The notes below the pieces were generated by a model that was not told the DNA's origin, made no database searches, and saw only the letters and a program-made list of their open reading frames with translations. From RGIG5472 sp051867615 (GTDB taxonomy: Bacteria; Bacillota; Clostridia; Oscillospirales; Oscillospiraceae): a stretch of DNA of 46,235 nt. How positions within the stretch are numbered: position 1 is the first letter of the stretch; every line of letters begins with the position of its first letter. The stretch lies in the NCBI GenBank assembly GCA_051867615.1, contig JBJDYU010000048.1, positions 1-46,235 of the forward strand. The letters are read 5' to 3'. Below are positions 21,612 through 30,328 of the stretch, piece after piece. The position numbers were made by a program, and so were the translations under genes.

Positions 21612-24101
21612 ATGAACGACGTGAGCTTTACCCGGGAGTGCCGGGAGGCGCTGCGTTTCGCCCAGGCCTGCGCCCGGGAGCTGGGCCACGGCTATGTGGG
21701 CAGCGAGCATCTGCTGCTGGGCCTGATGCGGCGGGAGGGCTGCGCCGCCTTCCGCCTGCTGCGGGAGGCGGGACTGACGGAAAAGACGCTGACCGAGGCG
21801 GTGGCGGGCTGCGTGGGCCGGGGCGTCGGGGGCAGCGACCCCGCCCAGGGCCTTACCCTGCACGCCCGGCAGGCGGTGGAGGCCGCGGCCCGGAGCGCCC
21901 GGGAGTACGGCGCGCAGGTGGAGACGCTGCACCTGCTGCTGGGGCTTTTGAAGGAGAGCGGGAACATGGCCTGCCGGGTGCTGCGCATGGCCAAGACGGA
22001 CCCCGGCGGGCTGTATGAGCGGGCCATGGCCCACCTCCGGGAGACGGCCCGGCGGACGGGAGCGGAGAACCGGGCCGCGCCGTCACGGGAGAACGAATGC
22101 AAGAGCAAGCTCCTCAAGGAGTTCACGGTGGACATGAACCAGCTGGCCCGGGAGGGGCGGCTGGACCCGGTCATCGGCCGGGAGGCGGAGGTGCGCCGCA
22201 CGGTGGAGATCCTCTGCCGCCGCACCAAGAACAACCCCGTTCTGGTGGGAGAGCCGGGGGTGGGCAAGACGGCGGTGGTGGAGGAGCTGGCCCGCCGCAT
22301 AGCCCTGGGGGACGCGCCGCGGGAGCTGCAGGGTAAGCGCATCCTGTCTCTGGACATGGCGGTGCTCATCGCGGGGACCAAGTTCCGGGGCGAGTTCGAG
22401 GACCGCTTCCGCCGGCTCATCGCGGACGCGAAGAAGGACGGCGGCGTGATCCTTTTCGTGGACGAGCTGCACAACATCGTGGGCGCGGGAAACGCGGAGG
22501 GGGCCATCGACGCGGCGAATATCTTAAAGCCTGCTCTGTCCCGGGGCGAGCTGCGCATGATCGGCGCCACCACCTTTCAGGAGTACCGGCGCTATATCGA
22601 GAAGGACGCGGCGCTGGAGCGCCGCTTTCAGAGCGTGCAGGTGCGGGAGCCCTCGGAGGAGGGAACGCTGCAGATCCTGCGGGGGCTGAAGGGCCGGTAT
22701 GAGGCCCATCACCGCCTTGTCATCACCGAGGAGGCCCTGACGGCGGCGGTGCGGCTCAGCCGCCGCTATATCCAGGACCGCTTCCTGCCGGACAAGGCCA
22801 TCGATCTGATCGACGAGGCGTCGGCGAGGGTGGCCCTGCGGCGGGAGGAGCGCTGCGGCGGCGAGCGGCGGCTGGAGCGCCGGCTTTTTCAGCTGCGGCA
22901 GGAAAAGCAGACGGCGCTGCAAAACCGGAACTTCGCCGCGGCGGAGCAGCTTTCGGCGGTGGAGGAGGATTTCACCCTCCAGCTGCGGGAGGCCCGTGAG
23001 GCACGGCCCGACACGGCGGAGGAGGACCGGGTGCGGGAGGAGGACATCGCCTCCATCGTCTCGGAGTGGACGGGCATTCCGGCCCAACGCCTGACGGAGG
23101 ACGAGAGCCGCCGCCTGCTGGGATTGGAGCAGCGGCTCCAAAAAAGAGTGGTGGGCCAGACGGCGGCGGTGCAGGCCGTTGCCCGGGCCATCCGCCGCAG
23201 CCGCACGGGGCTGAAGGACCCCAGGCGCCCCGTGGGTTCCTTCCTGTTCCTCGGCCCCACGGGCGTGGGGAAAACGGAGCTGTCAAAGGCGCTGGCGGAG
23301 GAGCTGTTCGGCGAGGAGCGGGCCATGATACGGCTGGATATGTCGGAATACATGGACCGGGGCACCGCCGCACGGCTCATCGGCTCTCCCCCGGGCTATA
23401 TCGGCCACGAGGAGGGCGGCCAGCTGACGGAGCGGGTGCGCCGCCGGCCCTACAGCGTGGTGCTGTTCGACGAGGTGGAAAAGGCCCACGAGGAGATCTG
23501 GAACATCCTGCTGCAGATCCTGGAGGACGGCCGGGTGACGGACAGCCATGGCCGGGAGGTGGATTTCCGCAATACGGTCATCATCCTGACCTCCAACGTG
23601 GGGGCGGAAAAGACCGCCCGGGGCCTGCCGGCCCTGGGCTTTGTGCCGGAGACGGAGGAGGATTCCTTCCGCCGCATGGAAAAGGGGGCGGAGGAGGAGC
23701 TGCGGCGGACCTTCCGCCCGGAGTTTCTCAACCGGCTGGACGAGACGCTGGTGTTCCACCCCCTGACGAAAGAGGACCTGCGGACAGTGGCGGAGAAGCT
23801 GCTGGGGGAGCTTGCGGCGCGGCTGCGGGAGATCCCGCTGCGCCTGACGGCGGAGCCGGAGGCCCTGACGGCTCTGGCGGAGCGGGGCTATGATCCGCGC
23901 TACGGCGCCCGGCCCCTGCGCCGCCTGATCCGCCGGGAGGTGGAGGACGCGGTGGCGGAGCGGCTGCTGATGGGCGAAGTGCAGCCCGGAGACAGCCTGC
24001 GCCTGACGGCGGCGGAGGGCGCGCTGCGGCTGGAAAAGGAGCGGCTGCCGGAGGCGGTCTGCGCCTCCGGCGGCGGAGAGGACGCGGCATTGACAGTGTG
24101 A
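21612..24101 (+). CDS. clpC: ClpC-type AAA+ unfoldase
   Basis: This 829-aa Clp ATPase feeds substrates to ClpP. An N-terminal double Clp_N repeat (residues 1-145) is followed by a D1 AAA+ module with Walker A GEPGVGKTA and Walker B LFVDELHNI. Next come a middle coiled region with a UVR-like segment (EKQTALQNRNFAAAEQL) that marks ClpC rather than ClpB, and a D2 module with Walker A GPTGVGKTE and Walker B VVLFDEVEKAH. The C-terminal small domain ends near LRRLIRREVEDAVAERLL. No ctsR, mcsA or mcsB lies beside it, unlike the Bacillus operon. GGGGAGGA precedes the ATG. Confidence 0.93.
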   Translation: MNDVSFTRECREALRFAQACARELGHGYVGSEHLLLGLMRREGCAAFRLLREAGLTEKTLTEAVAGCVGRGVGGSDPAQGLTLHARQAVEAAARSAREYGAQVETLHLLLGLLKESGNMACRVLRMAKTDPGGLYERAMAHLRETARRTGAENRAAPSRENECKSKLLKEFTVDMNQLAREGRLDPVIGREAEVRRTVEILCRRTKNNPVLVGEPGVGKTAVVEELARRIALGDAPRELQGKRILSLDMAVLIAGTKFRGEFEDRFRRLIADAKKDGGVILFVDELHNIVGAGNAEGAIDAANILKPALSRGELRMIGATTFQEYRRYIEKDAALERRFQSVQVREPSEEGTLQILRGLKGRYEAHHRLVITEEALTAAVRLSRRYIQDRFLPDKAIDLIDEASARVALRREERCGGERRLERRLFQLRQEKQTALQNRNFAAAEQLSAVEEDFTLQLREAREARPDTAEEDRVREEDIASIVSEWTGIPAQRLTEDESRRLLGLEQRLQKRVVGQTAAVQAVARAIRRSRTGLKDPRRPVGSFLFLGPTGVGKTELSKALAEELFGEERAMIRLDMSEYMDRGTAARLIGSPPGYIGHEEGGQLTERVRRRPYSVVLFDEVEKAHEEIWNILLQILEDGRVTDSHGREVDFRNTVIILTSNVGAEKTARGLPALGFVPETEEDSFRRMEKGAEEELRRTFRPEFLNRLDETLVFHPLTKEDLRTVAEKLLGELAARLREIPLRLTAEPEALTALAERGYDPRYGARPLRRLIRREVEDAVAERLLMGEVQPGDSLRLTAAEGALRLEKERLPEAVCASGGGEDAALTV

Positions 24102-24129
24102 ACAGGCTGTAAATCAAGGGGCGGGCCTC

Positions 24130-24159
24130 TTGTCAATGGGCGGGAAACTGTGGTATGAT
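24130..24159 (+). promoter_or_regulatory. Sigma-A promoter for the 24203 gene
   Basis: TTGTCA at 24130-24135 and TATGAT at 24154-24159 with an 18-bp spacer and a TGG extended -10. Confidence 0.65.
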
Positions 24160-24202
24160 AACCGAAACGAGAGAGACAAAAATCAAGACAGGAGGAAGCC
24201 TC

Positions 24203-26005
24203 ATGAGTCTGTTCAACAGGAAGATGAAGCCGGTGAAAAGCGACTTCGGCGATTTTGAGACGCCCAAGGAGCCCAAGAGCGTGAAAAGCCCGTTTAAGCG
24301 CACCCTCATCAACGTGATCGTGACGCTCATTTTCGGCGCGCTGTATTTCTATGTGGACCTGCCGCCGCTGAGCCTGAAGTCCGAGCGCTTCTATACCTTT
24401 ATCCTGCTGCTGTGCCTGGTCTACAGCGTCTCGGCGGTCATCACCGCCGGCTTCAAGGCCCGGAGCATGAAGGATTACTTCCGCTTCGTCAAGCGCCAGT
24501 GCCGCATCCCTCTGGTGGTGGCGCTGGCGGCGGTGGCGGTGTGCCTGGTGGGTTCTTTGTTCTCGGCGGAGATCTTCCGCGCCGGGTCCTATAAGGAGCT
24601 GCTCACCGTGCAGGAGGGCAACTTCGCCGAGGAGATCCAGGAGGTCTCCTATGACAAGATCCCCATGCTGGACGCCGCCTCCGCTGAAAAGCTGGGCGAC
24701 CGCAAGCTGGGCGAGCTGGCGGACATGGTCTCCCAGTTTGAGGTGGCGGAGGATTACACCCAGATCAACTACAAGGGCCGTCCCGTCCGCGTGACGCCTT
24801 TGCGTTACGGCGACTGGATCAAGTGGCTGAACAACCGCAGCGAGGGCCTGCCCGCCTACCTCATCATCGACATGGTGACCCAGAACGTGACGGTGGAGCG
24901 GCCTGAGACCGGCGTGAAGTACAGCAAGGGCGACCATTTCAGCCGCAACCTCTACCGCCATCTGCGCTTCAATTATCCCACCTATATCTTTGAGGAGCCC
25001 ACCTTCGAGATCGACGAGGACGGCACACCATACTGGGTCTGCGCCCGGATCGACAAGACCATCGGCCTTTTCGGCGGCAAGGACATCATCGGCGCGGTGC
25101 TGGTGAACGCCCTGACCGGCGAGAGCGAGTATTTCACGGCGGAGGAGGTCCCCACCTGGGTGGACCACCTCTACTCCGCTTCCCTCATCATCCAGCAGTA
25201 CGACTACTACGGCAAGTATAAAAACGGCTTTATCAACTCCATTCTGGGCCAGAGGGATGTGACCGTCACCACCGCGGGCTACAACTACCTCGCCAGCGGC
25301 GACGACGTGTATATGTACACCGGCATCACCTCCGTGGGCGGCGACGAGTCCAACGTGGGCTTCATCCTGACCAACCAGCGCACCAAGGAGACGAAGTACT
25401 ATCCCTGCGCCGGCGCGGAGGAGTTCTCCGCCATGGCCTCCGCCGAGGGCCAGGTGCAGCAGATGCAGTATACCGCCACTTTCCCGCTGCTGCTGAACAT
25501 CGCGGACCAGCCCACCTACTTCATGGCGCTGAAGGACGCGGCGGGTCTGGTGAAGATGTACGCCATGGTGAACGTCAGCCAGTATCAGATCGTGGCGACG
25601 GGCAGCACCGTGGCGGACTGTGAGCGGAACTACCGCGTCATGCTCGCGGGCAGCAACCTCATCAGCCCGGAGGACACGGAGATCGAGGCCGTGGAGAAGG
25701 GCAGCGTCAGCGGCCGCATCGCGGAGATCCGCAGCGCGGTCATGGACGGCGACAGCTATTACTTCCTGCGTCTGGAGGGCGGCGAGACCTATTACCGCAT
25801 CTCCGCCTCCCAGTGCCAGACGGTGGTGATCCTGAACGTGGGCGACGAGGTGACGGTGAGCTATGAAGCGGGCGAGGGCAGCATCCTCAACGCCGTAGCT
25901 GTGGAGTCTGCCCGGGTATCTGTTGATTCCGCCGCGCCGGAGACCGCTCCCGCGGAGCAGGAGCCTTCGGAGGAGCAGACAGCGGAGGAGCAGCCCGCCG
26001 CCTGA
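24203..26005 (+). CDS. Conserved membrane-anchored protein of unknown function
   Basis: This 600-aa protein has three N-terminal transmembrane helices (about residues 34-51, 63-84 and 102-121) and a large domain with Tyr/Trp-rich blocks (PTYIFEEPTFEIDEDGTPYWVC, read in parts, and VPTWVDHLYSASLIIQQYDYYG). It ends in an acidic Pro/Glu tail. I recall similar proteins in Firmicutes annotated only as hypothetical or 'Tat pathway signal' proteins; no function is claimed. ATG 24203 is chosen because AGGAGG lies just upstream. It has its own promoter and terminator and lies between clpC and proS. Confidence 0.8.
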   Translation: MSLFNRKMKPVKSDFGDFETPKEPKSVKSPFKRTLINVIVTLIFGALYFYVDLPPLSLKSERFYTFILLLCLVYSVSAVITAGFKARSMKDYFRFVKRQCRIPLVVALAAVAVCLVGSLFSAEIFRAGSYKELLTVQEGNFAEEIQEVSYDKIPMLDAASAEKLGDRKLGELADMVSQFEVAEDYTQINYKGRPVRVTPLRYGDWIKWLNNRSEGLPAYLIIDMVTQNVTVERPETGVKYSKGDHFSRNLYRHLRFNYPTYIFEEPTFEIDEDGTPYWVCARIDKTIGLFGGKDIIGAVLVNALTGESEYFTAEEVPTWVDHLYSASLIIQQYDYYGKYKNGFINSILGQRDVTVTTAGYNYLASGDDVYMYTGITSVGGDESNVGFILTNQRTKETKYYPCAGAEEFSAMASAEGQVQQMQYTATFPLLLNIADQPTYFMALKDAAGLVKMYAMVNVSQYQIVATGSTVADCERNYRVMLAGSNLISPEDTEIEAVEKGSVSGRIAEIRSAVMDGDSYYFLRLEGGETYYRISASQCQTVVILNVGDEVTVSYEAGEGSILNAVAVESARVSVDSAAPETAPAEQEPSEEQTAEEQPAA

Positions 26006-26035
26006 GCGGCAGCGGCCCGGTATCCAAGATTTTTC

Positions 26036-26066
26036 AAAAGCGGGGAGCGCCGGCTCCCCGCTTTTT
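26036..26066 (+). terminator. Terminator of the 24203 gene
   Basis: A 13-bp stem AAAAGCGGGGAGC / GCTCCCCGCTTTT with a four-base loop, followed by a five-T run. Confidence 0.9.
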
Positions 26067-26186
26067 GCCGTGTGCGGGCCGTTTTTGGGGGTGGGCAAAT
26101 CGCATCCAATTCCCACAAAGAAACGTGAAAAATTTGACAAATCCGGAGAAAGTATGGGAGCGCGGGCGGGAAACGCCCGTTTTGCC

Positions 26187-26214
26187 TTGACTTTTTTCAC
26201 AGTATTGGTAAAAT
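26187..26214 (+). promoter_or_regulatory. Sigma-A promoter for proS
   Basis: TTGACT at 26187-26192 and TAAAAT at 26209-26214 with a 16-bp spacer and a TGG extended -10. A short CGGGAG/CTCCCG hairpin follows in the leader. No T-box features were recognised. Confidence 0.7.
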
Positions 26215-26274
26215 GAATAATTACGGGAGGAATATCGATTTCTCCCGCGAATAAGAGTAAAGGAAATGAGTATC

Positions 26275-27714
26275 ATGGCACAGGATAAAAAACAGGTAAC
26301 AGCCATTACCCCGCGGGATAAGGATTTCGCGCAGTGGTTCACGGATGTGGTCGTCAAGGCCGAGCTGATCGATTACTCCAGCGTGAAGGGTATGTTTATC
26401 CTGCGACCTTACGGTTACGCCATCTGGGAGAACATCATGCACCAGCAGGACGCCCGCTACAAGGAGCTGGGGCATGAGAACGTGGCCATGCCCATGCTGA
26501 TCCCCGAGAGCCTGCTGAACAAGGAGAAGGAGCACGTGGAGGGCTTTGCCCCCGAGTGCGCGTGGGTGACCTTCGGCGGCAGCGATCCGCTGGAGGAGCG
26601 TCTGGCCATCCGCCCCACCTCCGAGACGCTGTTCTGCGACCACTGGGCCCGTACCGTCCATTCCTGGCGGGACCTGCCCAAGCTCTATAACCAGTGGGTC
26701 AGCGTGCTGCGCTGGGAAAAGACCTCCCGTCCCTTCCTGCGCCACCGCGAGTTCTACTGGCAGGAGGGCCACACCATCCACGCCACCCCGGAGGAGGCCA
26801 TCCACGAGACCGAGCAGATGCTGGAGGTCTACGCGGACCTCTGCGAGAACTGGCTGGCCATGCCTGTGGTCCGCGGCCGCAAGACCGACAAGGAGAAGTT
26901 CGCCGGCGCGGAGCGCACCTATACGCTGGAGTGCATGATGCACGACAAGAAGGCCCTGCAGAGCGGCACCAGCCACTATTTCGGCAACGGCTTCGCGTCG
27001 AAGTTCGATATCACCTTCACCAATAAGAACAACGAGCAGGAGCATCCCTACCAGACCTCCTGGGGCATTTCCACCCGTCTCATCGGCGGCATCATCATGG
27101 TGCACGGCGACGACAACGGTCTGGTGATGCCGCCCCGCATCGCTCCCGTGCAGGCGGTGGTCATCCCCGTCGCCAGCCACAAGGAGGGCGTGACAGAGGC
27201 CTCCCGGGCGCTGCTGGAGCGGCTGAAGAAGATGGGCGTCCGCGCCAAGATCGACGAGAGCGACAACAGCTTCGGCTGGAAGGCCGCCCAGTATGAGATG
27301 CTGGGCTATCCCCTGCGGGTGGAGCTGGGCCCCAAGGATATCGAGAAGGGCCAGTGCTGCATCGCCCGCCGGGACACCGGGGAGAAGGTCTTCGTGGCCC
27401 TGGACGAGCTGGAGAGCAAGGTTCCCGCTCTGCTGGACGAGATCCATCAGAATATGTACAACGCCGCCGCCAGGCGTCTGGAGGAGAACACCTTCTACGC
27501 CGACACCTGGCAGGAGGTGGAGGAGATCATGGAGGAGAAGGGCGGCTTCGTCATCACCAAGTGGTGCGGCGAGCTGGAGTGCGAGCTGGACATGAAGGAT
27601 CTGGCCGGCGTGTCCTCCCGCTGCATCCCCTTCAAGCAGCGCGGCACCGAGGGCAAGTGCGCCATCTGCGGCAAGACCTGCACCACGGACATCATGTGGG
27701 GCGTGGCATACTAA
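26275..27714 (+). CDS. proS: Prolyl-tRNA synthetase, archaeal/eukaryal-like short type
   Basis: This class II synthetase of about 479 aa charges tRNA(Pro). Motif 2 is seen in RWEKTSRPFLRHREFYWQEGHT (read in parts) and motif 3 in GISTRLIGGIIMVHGDDNGLV. A C-terminal domain ends CAICGKTCTTDIMWGVAY. The length of about 480 residues and the lack of an insertion domain place it in the archaeal/eukaryal-like ProS group rather than the 570-aa E. coli type. ATG 26275 gives an 11-nt gap after AAAGG; ATG 26266 is too close. Lacking internal editing, it probably relies on free-standing deacylases such as the YbaK protein at 3824. Confidence 0.95.
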   Translation: MAQDKKQVTAITPRDKDFAQWFTDVVVKAELIDYSSVKGMFILRPYGYAIWENIMHQQDARYKELGHENVAMPMLIPESLLNKEKEHVEGFAPECAWVTFGGSDPLEERLAIRPTSETLFCDHWARTVHSWRDLPKLYNQWVSVLRWEKTSRPFLRHREFYWQEGHTIHATPEEAIHETEQMLEVYADLCENWLAMPVVRGRKTDKEKFAGAERTYTLECMMHDKKALQSGTSHYFGNGFASKFDITFTNKNNEQEHPYQTSWGISTRLIGGIIMVHGDDNGLVMPPRIAPVQAVVIPVASHKEGVTEASRALLERLKKMGVRAKIDESDNSFGWKAAQYEMLGYPLRVELGPKDIEKGQCCIARRDTGEKVFVALDELESKVPALLDEIHQNMYNAAARRLEENTFYADTWQEVEEIMEEKGGFVITKWCGELECELDMKDLAGVSSRCIPFKQRGTEGKCAICGKTCTTDIMWGVAY

Positions 27715-27734
27715 TTATAATATAGTGTACCGGG

Positions 27735-27768
27735 AAAGCGGGACGGCGGCTGCCGCCCCGCTTTTTTT
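27735..27768 (+). terminator. Terminator of proS
   Basis: An eight-bp outer stem AAAGCGGG / CCCGCTTT with an inner CGGC/GCCG stem, followed by a seven-T run. It isolates proS from the ribosomal operon. Confidence 0.88.
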
Positions 27769-27860
27769 GCCCGCGGCGGGGCAGGGGAGTGCCGAAAAAG
27801 GTGAGAGGAAAAAGCGCCGAAATTTTCCTGGAATTTTTGTGAGAAATCGAGAAAAAGCGC

Positions 27861-27889
27861 TTGACAAGCCGCAGGGCGTACGGTATGAT
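27861..27889 (+). promoter_or_regulatory. Main promoter of the S10-spc-alpha operon
   Basis: Consensus TTGACA at 27861-27866 and TATGAT at 27884-27889 with a 17-bp spacer. It drives rpsJ and probably the following 16 kb down to the terminator after rplQ. No other convincing promoter was found inside the operon. Confidence 0.88.
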
Positions 27890-27894
27890 AATAA

Positions 27895-28189
27895 AGCGCG
27901 TGACGGGAAGTAGTCTGTCCTGCCGGCGCGCAAATGCGATGAACCGGGAGATTGCGGAGGAAACTCCGGTAACTTCCGGGGAGTATGTCCGAGAATCGGG
28001 CGGCTGAGAATGGATCTGAACGCGGCGTAGATCGCCGTGCCATGGATTGTACCGGCCGGATAAGCTCTGCCGGTATTTTTCATGAGCCGGAATGATACGC
28101 ACGGTTGAGCGGGATGAAATCATTCTCACCGTACGGGGCGAGGTCAAACCCAAACCAAAACCGTACAACATTTAGGAGGAAAACCCAAC
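27895..28189 (+). promoter_or_regulatory. Structured leader of the ribosomal operon
   Basis: The roughly 290-nt leader has no gene. It folds locally into CGGAG-GAAA-CTCCG (27955-27968) inside a CCGGGAG/CTTCCGG stem (27944-27950/27973-27979), CCGA/TCGG (27989-27999), CGGCG/CGCCG (28023-28037) and ACCGGC/GCCGGT followed by ATTTTT (28051-28080), which resembles a weak attenuator. An ACGGT...ACCGT hairpin follows at about 28101-28132. Autogenous control by a ribosomal protein is plausible but not shown. Confidence 0.55.
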
Positions 28190-28501
28190 ATGGCAAAGAC
28201 TGAAAAGATCCGCATCCGTCTGAAGGCCTATGACCATCAGGTCATCGACCAGAGCGCAGAGAAGATCGTCGAGACCGCCAAGCGCACCGGCGCCGAGGTC
28301 TCCGGCCCCATCCCTCTGCCCACCAAGAAGGAAGTCGTCACCATCCTGCGGGCCGTGCACAAGTACAAGGACAGCCGCGAGCAGTTCGAGCGCCGCACCC
28401 ACAAGAGACTGATCGACATCTCCAACTCCACCCCCAAGACCGTGGAAGCCCTGATGACTCTGGAGCTGCCCGCCGGCGTGGAGATCGAGATCAAGCTGTA
28501 A
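28190..28501 (+). CDS. rpsJ: 30S ribosomal protein S10
   Basis: This 103-aa protein is full length, with the typical IRIRLKAYDHQVIDQSAEKIV opening (read in parts) and the ELPAGVEIEIKL end. It belongs to the small-subunit head and, as NusE, to antitermination complexes. AGGAGG precedes the ATG. First gene of the operon; rplC follows only after a 146-bp structured gap. Confidence 0.98.
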   Translation: MAKTEKIRIRLKAYDHQVIDQSAEKIVETAKRTGAEVSGPIPLPTKKEVVTILRAVHKYKDSREQFERRTHKRLIDISNSTPKTVEALMTLELPAGVEIEIKL

Positions 28502-28647
28502 GCTTAGGTTTTCAGACAAAAACAATCGTTGCTTGTACCCGGTCGTCCGCTGACTTGCGTGAGGCGGACGGGGTCATGTCGGCAGAGCAATGGGCGGCCC
28601 GAGCGGCCACTAACTACGCCGACCAATAACCTATAGGAGGAACATAC
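28502..28647 (+). other. Structured gap between rpsJ and rplC
   Basis: No gene. It contains a perfect seven-bp stem CGTCCGC/GCGGACG (28544-28550/28564-28570) and weaker GGCC-rich pairing after it. Most bacteria have only tens of bases here. Confidence 0.5.
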
Positions 28648-29370
28648 ATGAAAGCGATCATCGGCAAAAAAGTTGGCATGTCCCAGATCTTCGATGAGAA
28701 CGGCCATGTGATCCCGGTCACCGTTATCGAGGCCGGCCCCTGCGTCGTCACTCAGAAGAAGACCGTCGAGAAGGACGGTTATGCGGCAGTCCAGCTGGGC
28801 TTTGAGGATGTTTCCGAGAAGAAGCTGACCAAGCCCGAACTCGGCCACCTGAACAAGGCTGGCGTTGGCCCCAAGAAGAACCTGAGGGAATTCAACCTCG
28901 ACAACGCCGCCGAGCTGGAAGTCGGCGCCGTTATCAAGGCGGACACCTTCAAGGTCGGCGATTTCGTCGACGTCACCGGCACCAGCAAGGGCCACGGCTA
29001 CCAGGGCGTTGTCAAGCGCCACGGCGCCGGCCGCACCCCCACCACCCACGGCGGCGGTCCTGTGCACCGTCACGCCGGTTCCATGGGTTCCGGTACCGAT
29101 CCCAGCCGCATTTTCAAGGGCAAGATCGGCGCCGGCCAGATGGGCGTTGACCAGGTCACCATCCAGAACCTGGACGTGGTGAAGGTCGATCCCGAGCTGA
29201 ATATGCTGGTCGTCCGCGGCGCGGTTCCCGGCCCCAAGGGCGGTCTCGTGCTGGTCAAGAGCACGGTCAAGGTCCACAAGGTCAAGCAGGCCGGCGCCGG
29301 CATCAGCAGCAATCCCCAGAAGGCCTCTGCTCGTGTTAATCCCCAGAAGGCTTCCGCAAGAAATAAGTAA
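28648..29370 (+). CDS. rplC: 50S ribosomal protein L3
   Basis: This 240-aa protein, about 30 longer than usual, has a normal body with KKVGMSQIF at the start and the GHGYQGVVKRH and GPVHRHAGSMGSG loops that reach the peptidyl-transferase centre. The extra C-terminus contains the octapeptide NPQKASAR twice (encoded around 29307-29361) before the final NK. AGGAGG precedes the ATG. Confidence 0.98.
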   Translation: MKAIIGKKVGMSQIFDENGHVIPVTVIEAGPCVVTQKKTVEKDGYAAVQLGFEDVSEKKLTKPELGHLNKAGVGPKKNLREFNLDNAAELEVGAVIKADTFKVGDFVDVTGTSKGHGYQGVVKRHGAGRTPTTHGGGPVHRHAGSMGSGTDPSRIFKGKIGAGQMGVDQVTIQNLDVVKVDPELNMLVVRGAVPGPKGGLVLVKSTVKVHKVKQAGAGISSNPQKASARVNPQKASARNK

Positions 29371-29389
29371 GGAAAGGAGTGCTTAAGTA

Positions 29390-30013
29390 ATGTCTACGAT
29401 CAAAGTTGTGAACATGGCCGGCGCTGAAGTCGGTACTGTGGAACTCTGCGACGCTATTTTCGGCATCGAGCCCAACGAGACTGTGGTGCATGAAGTCGTC
29501 AAGAACCATCTCGCGAACTGCAGACAGGGCACTCAGAGCGCTCTGACCCGCGCGGAAGTTTCCGGCGGCGGCAAGAAGCCTTGGCGTCAGAAGGGTACGG
29601 GCCACGCCCGCCAGGGCAGCACCCGCGCTCCCCAGTGGACCCACGGCGGCATCGCCTTTGCGCCCAAGCCCCGCAGCTATTCCTATGTCCTGAACAAGAA
29701 GGTCAGAAGACTGGCTCTGAAGTCCGTCCTCTCCGCCAAGGCCGCCGAGGGCGCCATCGTCGTGGTGGACAGCATCAAGATGGACAATATCAAGACCAAG
29801 GATTTCCGTGCGTTCCTCACCGCTGTCGGCTGCGACGGCAAGGCCGTCGTCGTCACCCCCGAGGTGAACGAGAACGTGGTCAAGAGCGCGCGCAACATCC
29901 CCGGCGTCGTGACCGCCATGGCGAAGCTCATCAATGTGTACGATCTGCTGAACGCCAAGTATCTGGTCATCGATCAGGCGGCTCTCGCAGTTATCGAGGA
30001 GGTATTTGCGTAA
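29390..30013 (+). CDS. rplD: 50S ribosomal protein L4
   Basis: This 207-aa protein has the tunnel-lining loop around KKPWRQKGTGHARQGSTRAPQW (read in parts). L4 is the classic autoregulator of S10 operons in gamma-proteobacteria. AAGGAG lies about 11 nt ahead of ATG 29390. Its stop overlaps the rplW start by one base (TAATG). Confidence 0.98.
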   Translation: MSTIKVVNMAGAEVGTVELCDAIFGIEPNETVVHEVVKNHLANCRQGTQSALTRAEVSGGGKKPWRQKGTGHARQGSTRAPQWTHGGIAFAPKPRSYSYVLNKKVRRLALKSVLSAKAAEGAIVVVDSIKMDNIKTKDFRAFLTAVGCDGKAVVVTPEVNENVVKSARNIPGVVTAMAKLINVYDLLNAKYLVIDQAALAVIEEVFA

Positions 30014-30309
30014 TGGCTAACGTATATGACATCATCCTGCGTCCGATCATCACCGAGCGCTCCATGGCCGCCGTTTCCGAGAAGAAGTACGTCTTCGAAG
30101 TGGCCAAGGACGCCGGCAAGGTGGAGATCAAGAACGCTGTGGAGCAGATCTTCGGCGTGAAGGTCGCCTCCGTCAACACCGTCAACGTCAGCGGTAAGGC
30201 CAAGAGACTGGGCGCGGGCCGCCTCGGCACCACCCGCTCCTGGAAGAAGGCCTATGTGCAGCTGACCGCGGACTCCAAGACCATCGAAATGTTCGAAGGC
30301 ATGGTCTAA
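30013..30309 (+). CDS. rplW: 50S ribosomal protein L23
   Basis: This 98-aa protein begins at ATG 30013 (ANVYDIILRPIITERS), sharing one base with the rplD stop; GAGGAGG inside rplD serves as ribosome-binding site. L23 lines the exit tunnel mouth and docks trigger factor and SRP. Confidence 0.97.
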   Translation: MANVYDIILRPIITERSMAAVSEKKYVFEVAKDAGKVEIKNAVEQIFGVKVASVNTVNVSGKAKRLGAGRLGTTRSWKKAYVQLTADSKTIEMFEGMV

Positions 30310-30328
30310 TCAGGAAGGAGTGTAAAAA

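Noticed and set aside
26163..26183. CGGGCG/CGCCCG hairpin followed by TTTT ahead of proS, considered as a T-box terminator
   Set aside because: The stem is only six bp, it lies upstream of the promoter, and no T-box or specifier features are present.
28084..28132. Group II intron domain V-like pieces (GAGCCG ... ACGGTT) in the ribosomal leader
   Set aside because: The distance between the halves is too short for the 34-nt domain V, and no other intron domain or reverse transcriptase was seen.
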